DNA of 29,846 bases. It comes from Chitinophaga pinensis. Its GTDB lineage: Bacteria > Bacteroidota > Bacteroidia > SXHM01. The position numbers and the translations under genes are program-made. Numbering within the stretch: position 1 is the first letter of the stretch; every line of letters starts with the position of its first letter. Where the stretch lies: assembly GCA_945889235.1 (NCBI GenBank), contig CAMDBK010000007.1, forward strand, positions 1 to 29,846. The letters run 5' to 3'. The notes below the pieces were generated by a model. The model worked only from the letters and a program-made list of their open reading frames with translations, was not told the DNA's origin and searched no databases. Below are positions 1-6,831 of the stretch, piece by piece.

Positions 1-108
1 CACACTGTTCCTTTTAATACTTCAGGAATGGCTGCAGGTCAGTATTTTTATCTGCTCCAGAAAGATAATAAAATTTACAGGGGTAATCTTGTAATCAGCG
101 GGCAGTAA
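1..108 (+). CDS. C-terminal end of a T9SS type A sorting-domain protein (partial)
   Basis: Reading frame 1 is open from the window edge to TAA at 106-108 and gives the last 35 residues of a protein. It holds SGMAAGQYFYLLQ followed by a short basic strand and ends LVISGQ. The pattern 'aaGqYfy.l......g.lvi' is the last part of the type IX secretion C-terminal sorting domain, which targets a protein across the outer membrane and is then removed. The same pattern ends the protein at 10819-11202. The cargo part lies outside the window, so its function is unknown. Confidence 0.8.
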   Translation, partial: HTVPFNTSGMAAGQYFYLLQKDNKIYRGNLVISGQ

Positions 109-114
109 ATTTGA

Positions 115-170
115 TCACCCTGAACTTGTTTCAGGGTCTCATTTATCAGATGCTGAAACATGTTCAGCAT
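115..170. repeat. Two-hairpin intergenic repeat (TCACCCTGA family)
   Basis: Two perfect inverted repeats stand side by side: CCCTGAA/TTCAGGG with a 5-base loop (118-136), and ATGCTGAA/TTCAGCAT with a 5-base loop (150-170). The segment lies between two convergent genes and could serve as a terminator for both, though it has no T-run. It begins with TCACCCTGA (115-123), also found at 17088 and 23306 in the same orientation, so it belongs to a dispersed palindromic family. Confidence 0.7.
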
Positions 171-180
171 GACGACACTG

Positions 181-762
181 CTAATCCAGCAATTTATCCA
201 GCGGCCTGCGGTCGTTAATACCTTTTGTCTTGTATTCCGAAACGGTGTAGCCCGTTATCTGCCTGAACTGATTGCTTAGATATTGCACACTGCTGTAGCC
301 CATCATGTAAGAGATTTCGCTCAACGTATATTCATTATAACTCAGTAATTCTTTTGCTTTTTCAATCTTCAGGAGAATGATGTATTTCTCTAACGTATGA
401 CCTGTTTTTTCTGAAAAAAGTTTGCTCAGTGAAACATAAGGCATTCCCACTTTTTCACTCAGGTAATCCGAATTGCGGATAAGTGAATTGGCATTATTGG
501 CATGATAAACCAATTCAATTGCAGCTACTTTTATTTGCTCAACAGCTTGTTCATCTTTACTTTCAATCAGTTCAAAACCTTCTTCACGCAACGCTCTTAC
601 AAATTCTTCTTTCTTGAATTTTCCGGGCTCAAATGAAATAACCGCTTTGCCTAAGGTAGTTTTTTCTTCTTCGTGTGCACCGGCAAGTTTTATCGCATCA
701 CCCACTGAGCGGATGCAGCGCGAACTAACCATATTGCGGATATAAAAAACCTGAGTGCTCAT
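181..762 (-). CDS. AraC-family transcriptional regulator with degenerate HMA-like N-terminus
   Basis: The 193-residue protein has a C-terminal AraC/XylS DNA-binding domain (about residues 90-190): two helix-turn-helix units, the second with YTLSEISYMMGYSSVQYLSN followed by the FRQITGYTVSEYK signature. Residues 1-70 (VFYIRNMVSSRC ... EEGFELIES) look like the ferredoxin-like HMA fold that precedes the AraC domain in many Bacteroidota regulators. There the loop usually reads MVCxRC; here the first Cys is Ser, leaving only Cys16, so metal binding through two Cys is unlikely. The ATG at 762 lies about 12 bases after a TAATTTCG -7 element. It diverges from asnS. The regulated genes are unknown. Confidence 0.85.
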   Translation of the reverse strand: MSTQVFYIRNMVSSRCIRSVGDAIKLAGAHEEEKTTLGKAVISFEPGKFKKEEFVRALREEGFELIESKDEQAVEQIKVAAIELVYHANNANSLIRNSDYLSEKVGMPYVSLSKLFSEKTGHTLEKYIILLKIEKAKELLSYNEYTLSEISYMMGYSSVQYLSNQFRQITGYTVSEYKTKGINDRRPLDKLLD

Positions 763-774
763 AAAATCAGCGCA

Positions 775-782
775 CGAAATTA
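775..782 (-). promoter_or_regulatory. Candidate -7 element for the AraC-family gene
   Basis: On the minus strand this reads TAATTTCG, one base off the Bacteroidota TAnnTTTG -7 consensus, 12 bases before the ATG. No clear -33 TTTG was seen at the expected distance. Confidence 0.45.
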
Positions 783-795
783 GCTGAATTTTGAT

Positions 796-803
796 TTACT
801 TTG
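796..803 (+). promoter_or_regulatory. Candidate -7 element for asnS
   Basis: TTACTTTG (consensus TAnnTTTG, one mismatch) followed by CGCC, 9 bases before the ATG at 813. The spacing implies a very short leader. It overlaps a possible upstream TTG codon at 801, which argues against that codon being the start. The -33 element is not evident. Confidence 0.45.
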
Positions 804-812
804 CGCCCTACT

Positions 813-2264
813 ATGCAAGACAGAAAACATACCCCCGTAAAAGAATTATTAGCATCAACAGAAGTTGACAAACAGGTAACCGCCAAAGGCTGGGTGCGCA
901 CCAAACGCGGAAATGCGTTTGTGCAATTTATTGCCCTCAACGATGGTTCAACCATCAACAATATTCAGGTGGTTGCCGACATGAAAATTTTCTCGGAAGA
1001 AGATTTGAAACAAGTTACAACAGGTGCTGCCGTTGGTGTTACCGGAACATTGGTAAAATCAACAGGTGCAGGACAAACAGTAGAAATTCAGGCAAATGAA
1101 GTTTTTGTTTACGGTGTTGCCGACCCTGAAAAATTTCCGCTGCAACCAAAAAAACATTCGCTTGAATTTTTGCGTGAAATTGCTCACCTGCGTTTCCGTA
1201 CCAATACATTCAGCGCGGTGTTCCGCATCCGTCATGCGCTCACTTTTGCCATTCACAAATTTTTTAACGACAACGGTTTTTATAACATCCACTCTCCAAT
1301 CATCACAGGTTCAGATGCTGAAGGCGCGGGTGAAATGTTCCGCGTTACGTTACTGAATGCAAAAAATCCTCCGCTTAATGAAGACGGCACAGTAGATTAC
1401 AGCCAGGATTTTTTTGGCAAAGAGACCAACCTCACTGTTTCCGGACAACTAGAAGCTGAGCTGGGTGCGCTTGCCCTTTCAAAAGTTTACACCTTCGGTC
1501 CAACGTTCCGTGCTGAAAATTCAAACACCTCCCGCCACCTTGCCGAGTTCTGGATGATAGAACCCGAAGTTGCTTTTGCCGACATCAACGATAACATGAC
1601 ATTAGCCCAAGACATGCTCGTGTATGTGGTGAAATATATTCTTGAAAATTGCCAGGACGATTTAAAATTTCTGAGCGGAAGATTGCTGGACGAAGAGAAA
1701 TCAAAACCGGAGGCAGAACGCAGTCCGCTTGAGTTAATTGAGAAGCTGAAGTTTGTTACAGAAAACGATTTTGTGCGACTTACTTACACCGAAGCGATTG
1801 AAATTCTCCGCGAATCAAAACCCAACAAAAAGAAACAATTCTCTTACATTATTAATGAGTGGGGAGCGGATTTGCAAAGTGAGCACGAACGTTTTCTGGT
1901 AGAAAAACATTTTAAAAAACCGGTTATACTTTATAATTATCCTGCTGCCATCAAGGCATTTTACATGAAGCAGAATGATGACGGTAAAACCGTTGCTGCT
2001 ATGGATATTTTATTCCCCGGCATTGGTGAAATTGTTGGAGGCTCGCAGCGTGAAGAGGTCTATGAAAAACTTCACCGCAGAATAACTGAAGTAGGAATAG
2101 AAGAAAAAAGTTTGTGGTGGTATCTGGAAACACGAAAGTTCGGAACCGTTCCTCATGCAGGATTTGGCCTCGGTTTCGAGCGATTGATGATGTTCGTTAC
2201 CGGCATGACTAATATCCGTGATGTAATTCCATTTCCGCGTTTCCCGAAAAATGCCGAATTTTGA
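813..2264 (+). CDS. asnS: Asparagine--tRNA ligase
   Basis: This 483-residue class II aminoacyl-tRNA synthetase charges tRNA-Asn with asparagine using ATP in the cytoplasm. The N-terminal OB-fold anticodon-binding domain spans about residues 20-105 (GWVRTKRGNAFVQF). The catalytic core has motif 2 (TFRAENSNTSRHLAEF, near residue 232) and motif 3 (GFGLGFERLMMFVTG, near 450). The ending RDVIPFPRFP is typical of AsnRS and separates it from AspRS. Length matches the usual 460-480. The frame is open up to a TTG at 801, but that codon sits in the likely -7 element, so the ATG at 813 is preferred. The gene ends 3 bases before rpoN, so the two are probably cotranscribed. Confidence 0.97.
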   Translation: MQDRKHTPVKELLASTEVDKQVTAKGWVRTKRGNAFVQFIALNDGSTINNIQVVADMKIFSEEDLKQVTTGAAVGVTGTLVKSTGAGQTVEIQANEVFVYGVADPEKFPLQPKKHSLEFLREIAHLRFRTNTFSAVFRIRHALTFAIHKFFNDNGFYNIHSPIITGSDAEGAGEMFRVTLLNAKNPPLNEDGTVDYSQDFFGKETNLTVSGQLEAELGALALSKVYTFGPTFRAENSNTSRHLAEFWMIEPEVAFADINDNMTLAQDMLVYVVKYILENCQDDLKFLSGRLLDEEKSKPEAERSPLELIEKLKFVTENDFVRLTYTEAIEILRESKPNKKKQFSYIINEWGADLQSEHERFLVEKHFKKPVILYNYPAAIKAFYMKQNDDGKTVAAMDILFPGIGEIVGGSQREEVYEKLHRRITEVGIEEKSLWWYLETRKFGTVPHAGFGLGFERLMMFVTGMTNIRDVIPFPRFPKNAEF

Positions 2265-2267
2265 TGT

Positions 2268-3782
2268 ATGCTTAACCAACGCCTCCAACTAAAACTTCAA
2301 CAAAAACTCAGTCCGCAACAGATTCAACTGATGAAACTGCTGCAAATTCCTACTATGGAATTAGAGCAGCGCATCAAGGAAGAGATGGAAATTAATCCTG
2401 CCCTAGAAGAAGGTGAAGAAACCGATGAAGAATTGGAGGAAGCTCCTGAAGATACTGACGAGGAAATAAAGGATGAAGAAGAAACCACCGACAGTGAAGA
2501 GGAAAAAGAAGAAGAAAAACAGGAAGAAATAAAAGACGGAGAAGACCATGATATTGATGATTATTTTGATGAAGACGATGATGGAATTCCTGATTACAAA
2601 CTCTCGGCAAACAATACCAGTCCGGATGACGAGCGCAAAGAAATTCCAATAGTAGGCACAGCAGGTTTTCAGGAGGCACTGACCGAACAATTAGGCATGC
2701 GCAAACTGGACGAGCGCCAGCATAACATTGCAACACACATTCTCGGAAACATAGATGACGATGGCTACCTGCGCAGAGAACTTTCTGCAATGGTTGATGA
2801 TTTAGCATTCGGACAAAACATCACCACCACCGAAAAAGAATTGGATGAACTCCTCCACATCATTCAGCAGTTCGACCCGCCCGGTGTGGGCGCACGCGAT
2901 TTGCGCGAATGTTTGCTTCTTCAGTTAAAACGGAGGGAACACAGCATTACCAACCACACCGCCATCGTTATTATTGACAAAATGATGGATGCCTTTATTA
3001 AAAAGCATTACGACAAAATTGCAGAAGAACTGGAGCTCGAGCAGGAAGATTTAAAAGATGCTGTCAACGAAATTCTGAAACTGAATCCCCGCCCGGGTAA
3101 TACCATGGCTGACAACGTGAAAAGCGTTTCCAATGTAATTCCTGATTTTATCATCACCAACAACGAAGGGATACTGGAACTCAGCCTCAACCAGCGCAAC
3201 GCACCCGCACTTAAAGTAAGCAAGGAATACAAAGAGATGCTGAAAGAATACGGTGGTAACAAAAAAAATCATCCAAAAGAAATGAAGGAGGCAACGGTAT
3301 TCATCCGCCAGAAAATTGATTCGGCAAAATGGTTTATTGATGCCATTCTTCAGCGTCAGCAAACCTTACTGGTTACTATGGATTGCATTATGAATTATCA
3401 GACCGAATATTTTCTTTCAGGTGATGAAACCAAATTGAAACCTATGATTCTGAAAGACATTTCAGATATTGTTGGATTGGATATTTCCACCATTTCCCGT
3501 GTTTCAAACAGCAAATATGTGCAGACACAGTTCGGCACATTTTTAATAAAATCTTTCTTCTCTGAATCGCTTTCCAATGATGAAGGCGAAGAAGTTTCGT
3601 CACGGGAGGTAAAGAAAATCCTTTCCGAAACCATTGCTGCCGAAGACAAACGCAAGCCCGTTGCTGACGACAAACTCGCCAAAATCCTGAAAGAAAAAGG
3701 CTACAACATTGCCCGCAGAACCGTTGCCAAATACCGCGAAATGCTCAACATTCCTGTAGCAAGACTAAGAAAAGAGTTGTAG
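2268..3782 (+). CDS. rpoN: RNA polymerase sigma-54 factor
   Basis: Sigma-54 directs RNA polymerase to -24/-12 promoters that need an enhancer-binding ATPase. All parts are visible in the 504 residues: Gln/Leu-rich region I (LQQKLSPQQIQLMKLLQIPT, about 8-30) that contacts activators; a strongly acidic region II (about 50-110, long Glu/Asp runs); the core-binding domain (about 140-330); the helix-turn-helix (ISTISRVSNSKYVQTQFG); and the RpoN box ARRTVAKYR (482-490) that reads the -24 element. The ATG lies 3 bases after the asnS stop, suggesting translational coupling. Codons 481-504 plus the stop are duplicated 2.7 kb downstream (6529-6603). No enhancer-binding partner is seen nearby. Confidence 0.97.
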   Translation: MLNQRLQLKLQQKLSPQQIQLMKLLQIPTMELEQRIKEEMEINPALEEGEETDEELEEAPEDTDEEIKDEEETTDSEEEKEEEKQEEIKDGEDHDIDDYFDEDDDGIPDYKLSANNTSPDDERKEIPIVGTAGFQEALTEQLGMRKLDERQHNIATHILGNIDDDGYLRRELSAMVDDLAFGQNITTTEKELDELLHIIQQFDPPGVGARDLRECLLLQLKRREHSITNHTAIVIIDKMMDAFIKKHYDKIAEELELEQEDLKDAVNEILKLNPRPGNTMADNVKSVSNVIPDFIITNNEGILELSLNQRNAPALKVSKEYKEMLKEYGGNKKNHPKEMKEATVFIRQKIDSAKWFIDAILQRQQTLLVTMDCIMNYQTEYFLSGDETKLKPMILKDISDIVGLDISTISRVSNSKYVQTQFGTFLIKSFFSESLSNDEGEEVSSREVKKILSETIAAEDKRKPVADDKLAKILKEKGYNIARRTVAKYREMLNIPVARLRKEL

Positions 3783-3787
3783 TAAAT

Positions 3788-3815
3788 GTGGGTTTTTATT
3801 TCTCAAAGTCCCACA
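3788..3815 (+). terminator. Weak hairpin after rpoN
   Basis: TGTGGG at about 3787-3792 pairs with CCCACA at about 3810-3815 across a long AT-rich loop, followed by A-rich sequence rather than a T-run. At best it is a weak terminator. The rest of the 128-base gap (3783-3910) holds an imperfect inverted repeat TTGGC...GCCAA around 3834-3855 that contains TATTTGC. Confidence 0.3.
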
Positions 3816-3910
3816 AAAAACTAACCCCCTTTTTGGCATATTTGCATTTGGCCAATAACTCACAAATTATCACAAAGTCAAAAACAAGGAAATAATTTAG
3901 CCAATCCGTA

Positions 3911-5023
3911 ATGAAGTTATTTAGATTGTTGCTCTTCTACTTTTCAATAATGTTGCTTAATAGTTGTGTACCGGTAAGAAGTATCTTTCTTGTCAATCCG
4001 GACGACAAAGACATTAAACGTTTTAAAAGCTCAGTTATTCATTCGGGCAATGACTGTTTTGAGTTTACAAAGGAGCTAACCCAATCAGGCAAGAAACTTA
4101 AAATTGATGACTGGACCAACGACATTCCTTTTTTTATGTCGCTTGATACTTTTGCGCCTACGCATAAAATCAGAAGTCTGCTGGTTATTCAAAACGATAC
4201 TGTAAAGTATGAATACTACAGCAAAAAAATAAATGAACAGGAAGTTCATTCATCCTATTCAATTGCCAAATCATTTACCTCTGCCCTTATCGGCATTGCT
4301 ATAGAAGAGGGCTTTATTAAAAGTGAGCAGGAACAGGTAATAAAATATATCCCCGAATTGGCGAATGTGCCTCATGCAGATAACCTTACCATCGAACATT
4401 TACTCAACCATACATCAGGCATAAAATATAATATGGCTACTGATGCTACTATTTATTACGGGCGAAATTCACTGAAAGCACTTAAGCAAATTAAGTTTGA
4501 ATTTTTGCCGGGCATTAAACAGCACTACCTGAATATTAATGTGGAACTACTTGGATTAATTCTGAAAAGAGCCACAGGAATAGCTCCTTCCAAATATCTT
4601 GAAGATAAGATCTGGAAACCTATACAAATGTGTTCTGACGGGGTGTGGAGTGTGGATGAAAAGAACCACCAGGAAAAAAGTTTCTGCTGTATTGGCGCAA
4701 CGGCAAAGGACTATGCCAAATTCGGAAGGTTATATCTGAATAAGGGAATGTGGAATGGAAAAAGAATTATCAGCGAAGCGTGGTATAATAAATCAATAAG
4801 CAGAGATACTTATAACGGCAGCAGTTACAATTACAACTATTGCTGGCATATCGGTCTGAAGGAATATGGAGATTTCATGGCTATAGGTTTATACAAGCAG
4901 CACATTTATATTAACCCCGAAAAAAACCTGCTGATTATTTTGTTTAACGATAGAGAAAAAACCTTGAAAGCTGAGCGGGTAAACTGGTGGTTTGTTTTCA
5001 GACAAATAGCTGATCAACTATAG
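3911..5023 (+). CDS. Serine hydrolase of the beta-lactamase (class C/PBP-like) family, lipoprotein
   Basis: The 370-residue protein starts with a lipoprotein signal (MKLFRLLLFYFSIMLLNSC; lipid-bearing Cys19), so it is probably anchored in the envelope. The beta-lactamase-type active site is visible: SIAK (Ser117 nucleophile, Lys120) in the SxxK motif, LLNHTSGI at 164-171, and YLN at 206-208 in the place of the YxN motif. Such proteins are peptidases, esterases or amidases acting on D-amino acid peptides or other amides/esters; the substrate cannot be predicted, and true beta-lactamase activity should not be assumed. It is the first gene of the block bounded by the rpoN repeat, 128 bases after rpoN. 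Confidence 0.85.
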   Translation: MKLFRLLLFYFSIMLLNSCVPVRSIFLVNPDDKDIKRFKSSVIHSGNDCFEFTKELTQSGKKLKIDDWTNDIPFFMSLDTFAPTHKIRSLLVIQNDTVKYEYYSKKINEQEVHSSYSIAKSFTSALIGIAIEEGFIKSEQEQVIKYIPELANVPHADNLTIEHLLNHTSGIKYNMATDATIYYGRNSLKALKQIKFEFLPGIKQHYLNINVELLGLILKRATGIAPSKYLEDKIWKPIQMCSDGVWSVDEKNHQEKSFCCIGATAKDYAKFGRLYLNKGMWNGKRIISEAWYNKSISRDTYNGSSYNYNYCWHIGLKEYGDFMAIGLYKQHIYINPEKNLLIILFNDREKTLKAERVNWWFVFRQIADQL

Positions 5024-5049
5024 AAACATTTCAAACATTGGGAAACATT
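5024..5049. repeat. Three AAACATT words before the DUF998 gene
   Basis: AAACATT occurs at 5024-5030, 5033-5039 and 5043-5049 (steps of 9 and 10 bases), beginning directly at the serine hydrolase stop codon and ending 35 bases before the next ATG. It resembles the AACAC-word leader before secA. Confidence 0.6.
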
Positions 5050-5084
5050 ACAATTTAACAGAGGCAAGTTAACCTTGATGTCTT

Positions 5085-5777
5085 ATGCGTATTAATTTCA
5101 AAAACTTTAATCTACACTATATCACTCCGGCTACTGGCATTGCAGGTTGTTTAGTTATTGCTTTTGGACTTTTTGCATCGGCATCGCATTACACCCGCTC
5201 AATGGCATATTCGCCACAAAACCATTTTATATCAGAACTCGGTTTAGCTGCAGCAAGTGAATACTCTTATGTGTTTAATATCTGTTTGGGCATTGGTGGT
5301 GTGCTGTTGATGATGTTCACAAATGGGTTGGGAATATATCTCCGAAAAAATCCGTTAGCATGGTATGCCTCTTATATAGGAATAGGCGCAACCCTTAGCT
5401 TTTCGGCTATTGGCTATTTTACTGCCGACAGCTGGACTGCTCACCGGAATGCTGCCCTGGTCTTTTTCTCAGGGGCAATGATTTCAATTGTCCTTTTTAG
5501 TTATTGCATTTGGCAAAACAAACAGAGAAAAATGCACCACAGCATTAGTGTGCAGGGATTTATTATTGCGTTGATTTTTTTGATGGCCATAGCCTGGCCC
5601 AAAGAAATATTTAACCAATATGTAAACGATTCCGCAAATTTTGTTCGCCCTGAATTGTGGGGACTTACTGTTTTAGAATGGGCTTACTGCCTCATGATTG
5701 GTTCCTGGATTTTGACTGTTTCCGGTGACATGATTTATGTATTGAGCAAAAGAGAAACGGAAATAACCACTCGTTAA
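5085..5777 (+). CDS. DUF998-type integral membrane protein
   Basis: The 230-residue protein is almost entirely hydrophobic with six predicted membrane helices: about residues 15-35, 60-85, 92-112, 122-145, 155-172 and 198-220. Hydrophobicity layout, length, and the early 'G....GS..HYTR..YSP..HFISELG' region (here ASASHYTRSMAYSPQNHFIS) fit the DUF998 family, whose function is not established. The start is the ATG at 5085; no Shine-Dalgarno is present, as usual here. It is followed 11 bases later by the DUF1961-type gene, so the two are likely cotranscribed. Family assignment is from pattern memory rather than alignment. Confidence 0.7.
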   Translation: MRINFKNFNLHYITPATGIAGCLVIAFGLFASASHYTRSMAYSPQNHFISELGLAAASEYSYVFNICLGIGGVLLMMFTNGLGIYLRKNPLAWYASYIGIGATLSFSAIGYFTADSWTAHRNAALVFFSGAMISIVLFSYCIWQNKQRKMHHSISVQGFIIALIFLMAIAWPKEIFNQYVNDSANFVRPELWGLTVLEWAYCLMIGSWILTVSGDMIYVLSKRETEITTR

Positions 5778-5788
5778 TCAAATCGGAT

Positions 5789-6529
5789 ATGAAAGCAATA
5801 TTACCCTTGTTGTTTATCGCATTTCTCCAACTCACTTTCTTAAATGCCTTAGCACAAACATATCCGAAAGGCAAACTATTGTATGCTAATACTCTCGCGA
5901 CTAAAGAAGATACAGCAGGTTGGCGAATGGAAGGCGCAGGGCAAGTTGAATTTGCAAACGGATGGATGAAAATGTTTTCTCCCAATGAAAAAGGTCATCA
6001 TGTGTTTTGGTGTCCGCAGGAATTCCCTGAAAATTTTATTGCAGAATGGGAAGTTCAAAATCTTTATACAGAAGCGGGGTTATGCATTGTGTTTTTTTCT
6101 GCCAAAGGATTGAACAGGGAGGACATCTTTGCTTCCTCGTTACCTAAACGAAACGGAACATTCAAAGAATATACAAAAGGGGCTATCAACAATTATCACA
6201 TTTCTTATTATGCTAACAGCAAAGACCACCCCGGAAGAGAAACTGCCAATTTGCGCAAGAACAAAGGATTCCACAAAGTGCAGTCGCATGAGCCGGGTAT
6301 ACCGCTTTATTCAAAAGCCATTCATAAAATTCAATTGGTAAAGTTTGAAGGAAGAATACTGCTCTATATTGATTCGCGAAAAGTAATTGACTGGCTTGAT
6401 GACGGAAAGCATTTAGGCAAGATTTTGCAAGGAGGCAAAATTGGTTTCCGGCAAATGAAGTGGACTCAGTTCGCCTATCGAAATTTCAACGTTTTTGAAT
6501 GTAATTCTGTGGAAGACTTTAAACAATAA
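5789..6529 (+). CDS. Secreted DUF1961-family protein (concanavalin-like beta-sandwich)
   Basis: The 246-residue protein has a cleavable signal peptide (about residues 1-22, ending NALAQT). The mature part has the look of DUF1961 proteins: GWRMEGAGQVEFANGWMKM, HHVFWCPQEFPENFIAEWE, GLCIVFFSAKG, ISYYANSK, then KIQLVKFEGRILLYIDSRKV and GGKIGFRQMKWTQFAYRNF. This is a jelly-roll fold related to carbohydrate-binding lectin/glucanase and polysaccharide-lyase-associated proteins. Carbohydrate binding or cleavage is therefore plausible but unproven; no catalytic residues are assigned. Its TAA stop overlaps by one base the start of the rpoN 3'-end copy at 6529. Confidence 0.75.
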   Translation: MKAILPLLFIAFLQLTFLNALAQTYPKGKLLYANTLATKEDTAGWRMEGAGQVEFANGWMKMFSPNEKGHHVFWCPQEFPENFIAEWEVQNLYTEAGLCIVFFSAKGLNREDIFASSLPKRNGTFKEYTKGAINNYHISYYANSKDHPGRETANLRKNKGFHKVQSHEPGIPLYSKAIHKIQLVKFEGRILLYIDSRKVIDWLDDGKHLGKILQGGKIGFRQMKWTQFAYRNFNVFECNSVEDFKQ

Positions 6530-6603
6530 TTGCACGCAGAACCGTTGCCAAATATTGCGAAATGCTCAATATTCTCTTGGCAAGACTAGGAAAAGAATTA
6601 TAA
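6529..6603 (+). pseudogene. Displaced copy of the rpoN 3' end
   Basis: Aligned without gaps to 3708-3782, it matches at 63 of 75 positions (84%). Translated in the matching frame it gives IARRTVAKY-C-EMLNI-LL-ARL-G-KEL and a stop, that is 20 of 24 residues of the sigma-54 C-terminus including most of the RpoN box. The four changes are R490C, P496L, V497L and R501G. Eight of the 12 differences fall at third codon positions, as if the copy diverged while still coding. It has no start codon or upstream rpoN sequence and is not expected to be expressed as protein. Confidence 0.9.
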
Positions 6604-6647
6604 TGTAATCCTATGAAAATCCGCCTACTCCTTTTTTCAAAGAGTGG

Positions 6648-6677
6648 CTTGGGTGGTAACTAATTTTTCTACCTTCG
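6648..6677 (+). promoter_or_regulatory. Candidate secA promoter
   Basis: TACCTTCG at 6670-6677 is one base off TAnnTTTG. CTTG at 6648-6651 lies 18 bases upstream as a weak -33. It would give a leader of about 150 bases. A CTGACA/TGTCAG hairpin with a 3-base loop follows at 6688-6702, near the predicted transcript start. The rest of the 302-base gap (6530-6831) holds the rpoN copy and the AACAC-word repeat. Confidence 0.4.
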
Positions 6678-6779
6678 CACGCCTTTGCTGACACCCTGTC
6701 AGAGTTTCAGCATTGGTTTAATAATTGAGAAAACAGAGAAACAAGAGTATAGAAGCAAGAATCAGGATTGCCGACAACC

Positions 6780-6828
6780 TGAACACATTAACACTTGGAC
6801 ACCCAAAAACATTAACACCTGAACACAT
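6780..6828. repeat. AACAC-word repeat in the secA leader
   Basis: AACAC or a near match begins at 6782, 6790, 6798 (GACAC), 6814 and 6822, spaced at roughly 8-base multiples and separated by ATT or CTG-type fillers. The run ends 3 bases before the secA ATG. The copies are too short and uneven for a CRISPR array. Confidence 0.6.
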
Positions 6829-6831
6829 AAA

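Larger units (their letters stand above)
3783..6603 (+). other. Candidate inserted block behind rpoN, bounded by a copy of the rpoN 3' end
   Basis: A three-gene plus-strand block lies between the true rpoN end and a second, imperfect copy of its last 75 bases. This is the layout left when an element integrates at the 3' end of a gene and displaces the old end, or by recombination between related rpoN ends. No integrase, transposase or terminal inverted repeat is visible inside, so the mechanism is inference. The three genes are accessory types (serine hydrolase, DUF998, DUF1961) with no clear link to asnS, rpoN or secA. Confidence 0.5.

Noticed and set aside
801..812. TTG start for asnS 12 bases upstream
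   Set aside because: It lies within the TTACTTTG -7 element, and the ATG at 813 gives the normal N-terminus.
2392..2808. A 138-codon minus-strand frame across rpoN
   Set aside because: It is the complement of the acidic, GAA/GAT-rich region of sigma-54 and reads as Leu/His/Cys-rich low-complexity sequence.
3911..5023. A true beta-lactamase resistance gene
   Set aside because: SxxK and YxN-like motifs exist across many serine hydrolases; the sequence lacks features that would single out a drug-hydrolysing enzyme.
3783..6603. The block as an insertion sequence or integrative element with its own recombinase
   Set aside because: No transposase, integrase or terminal inverted repeats are seen; only the one-sided gene-end duplication supports an insertion.
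6780..6828. A tiny CRISPR-like array before secA
   Set aside because: Repeated words are only 5 bases, spacers 3-11 bases, and no cas genes are nearby.
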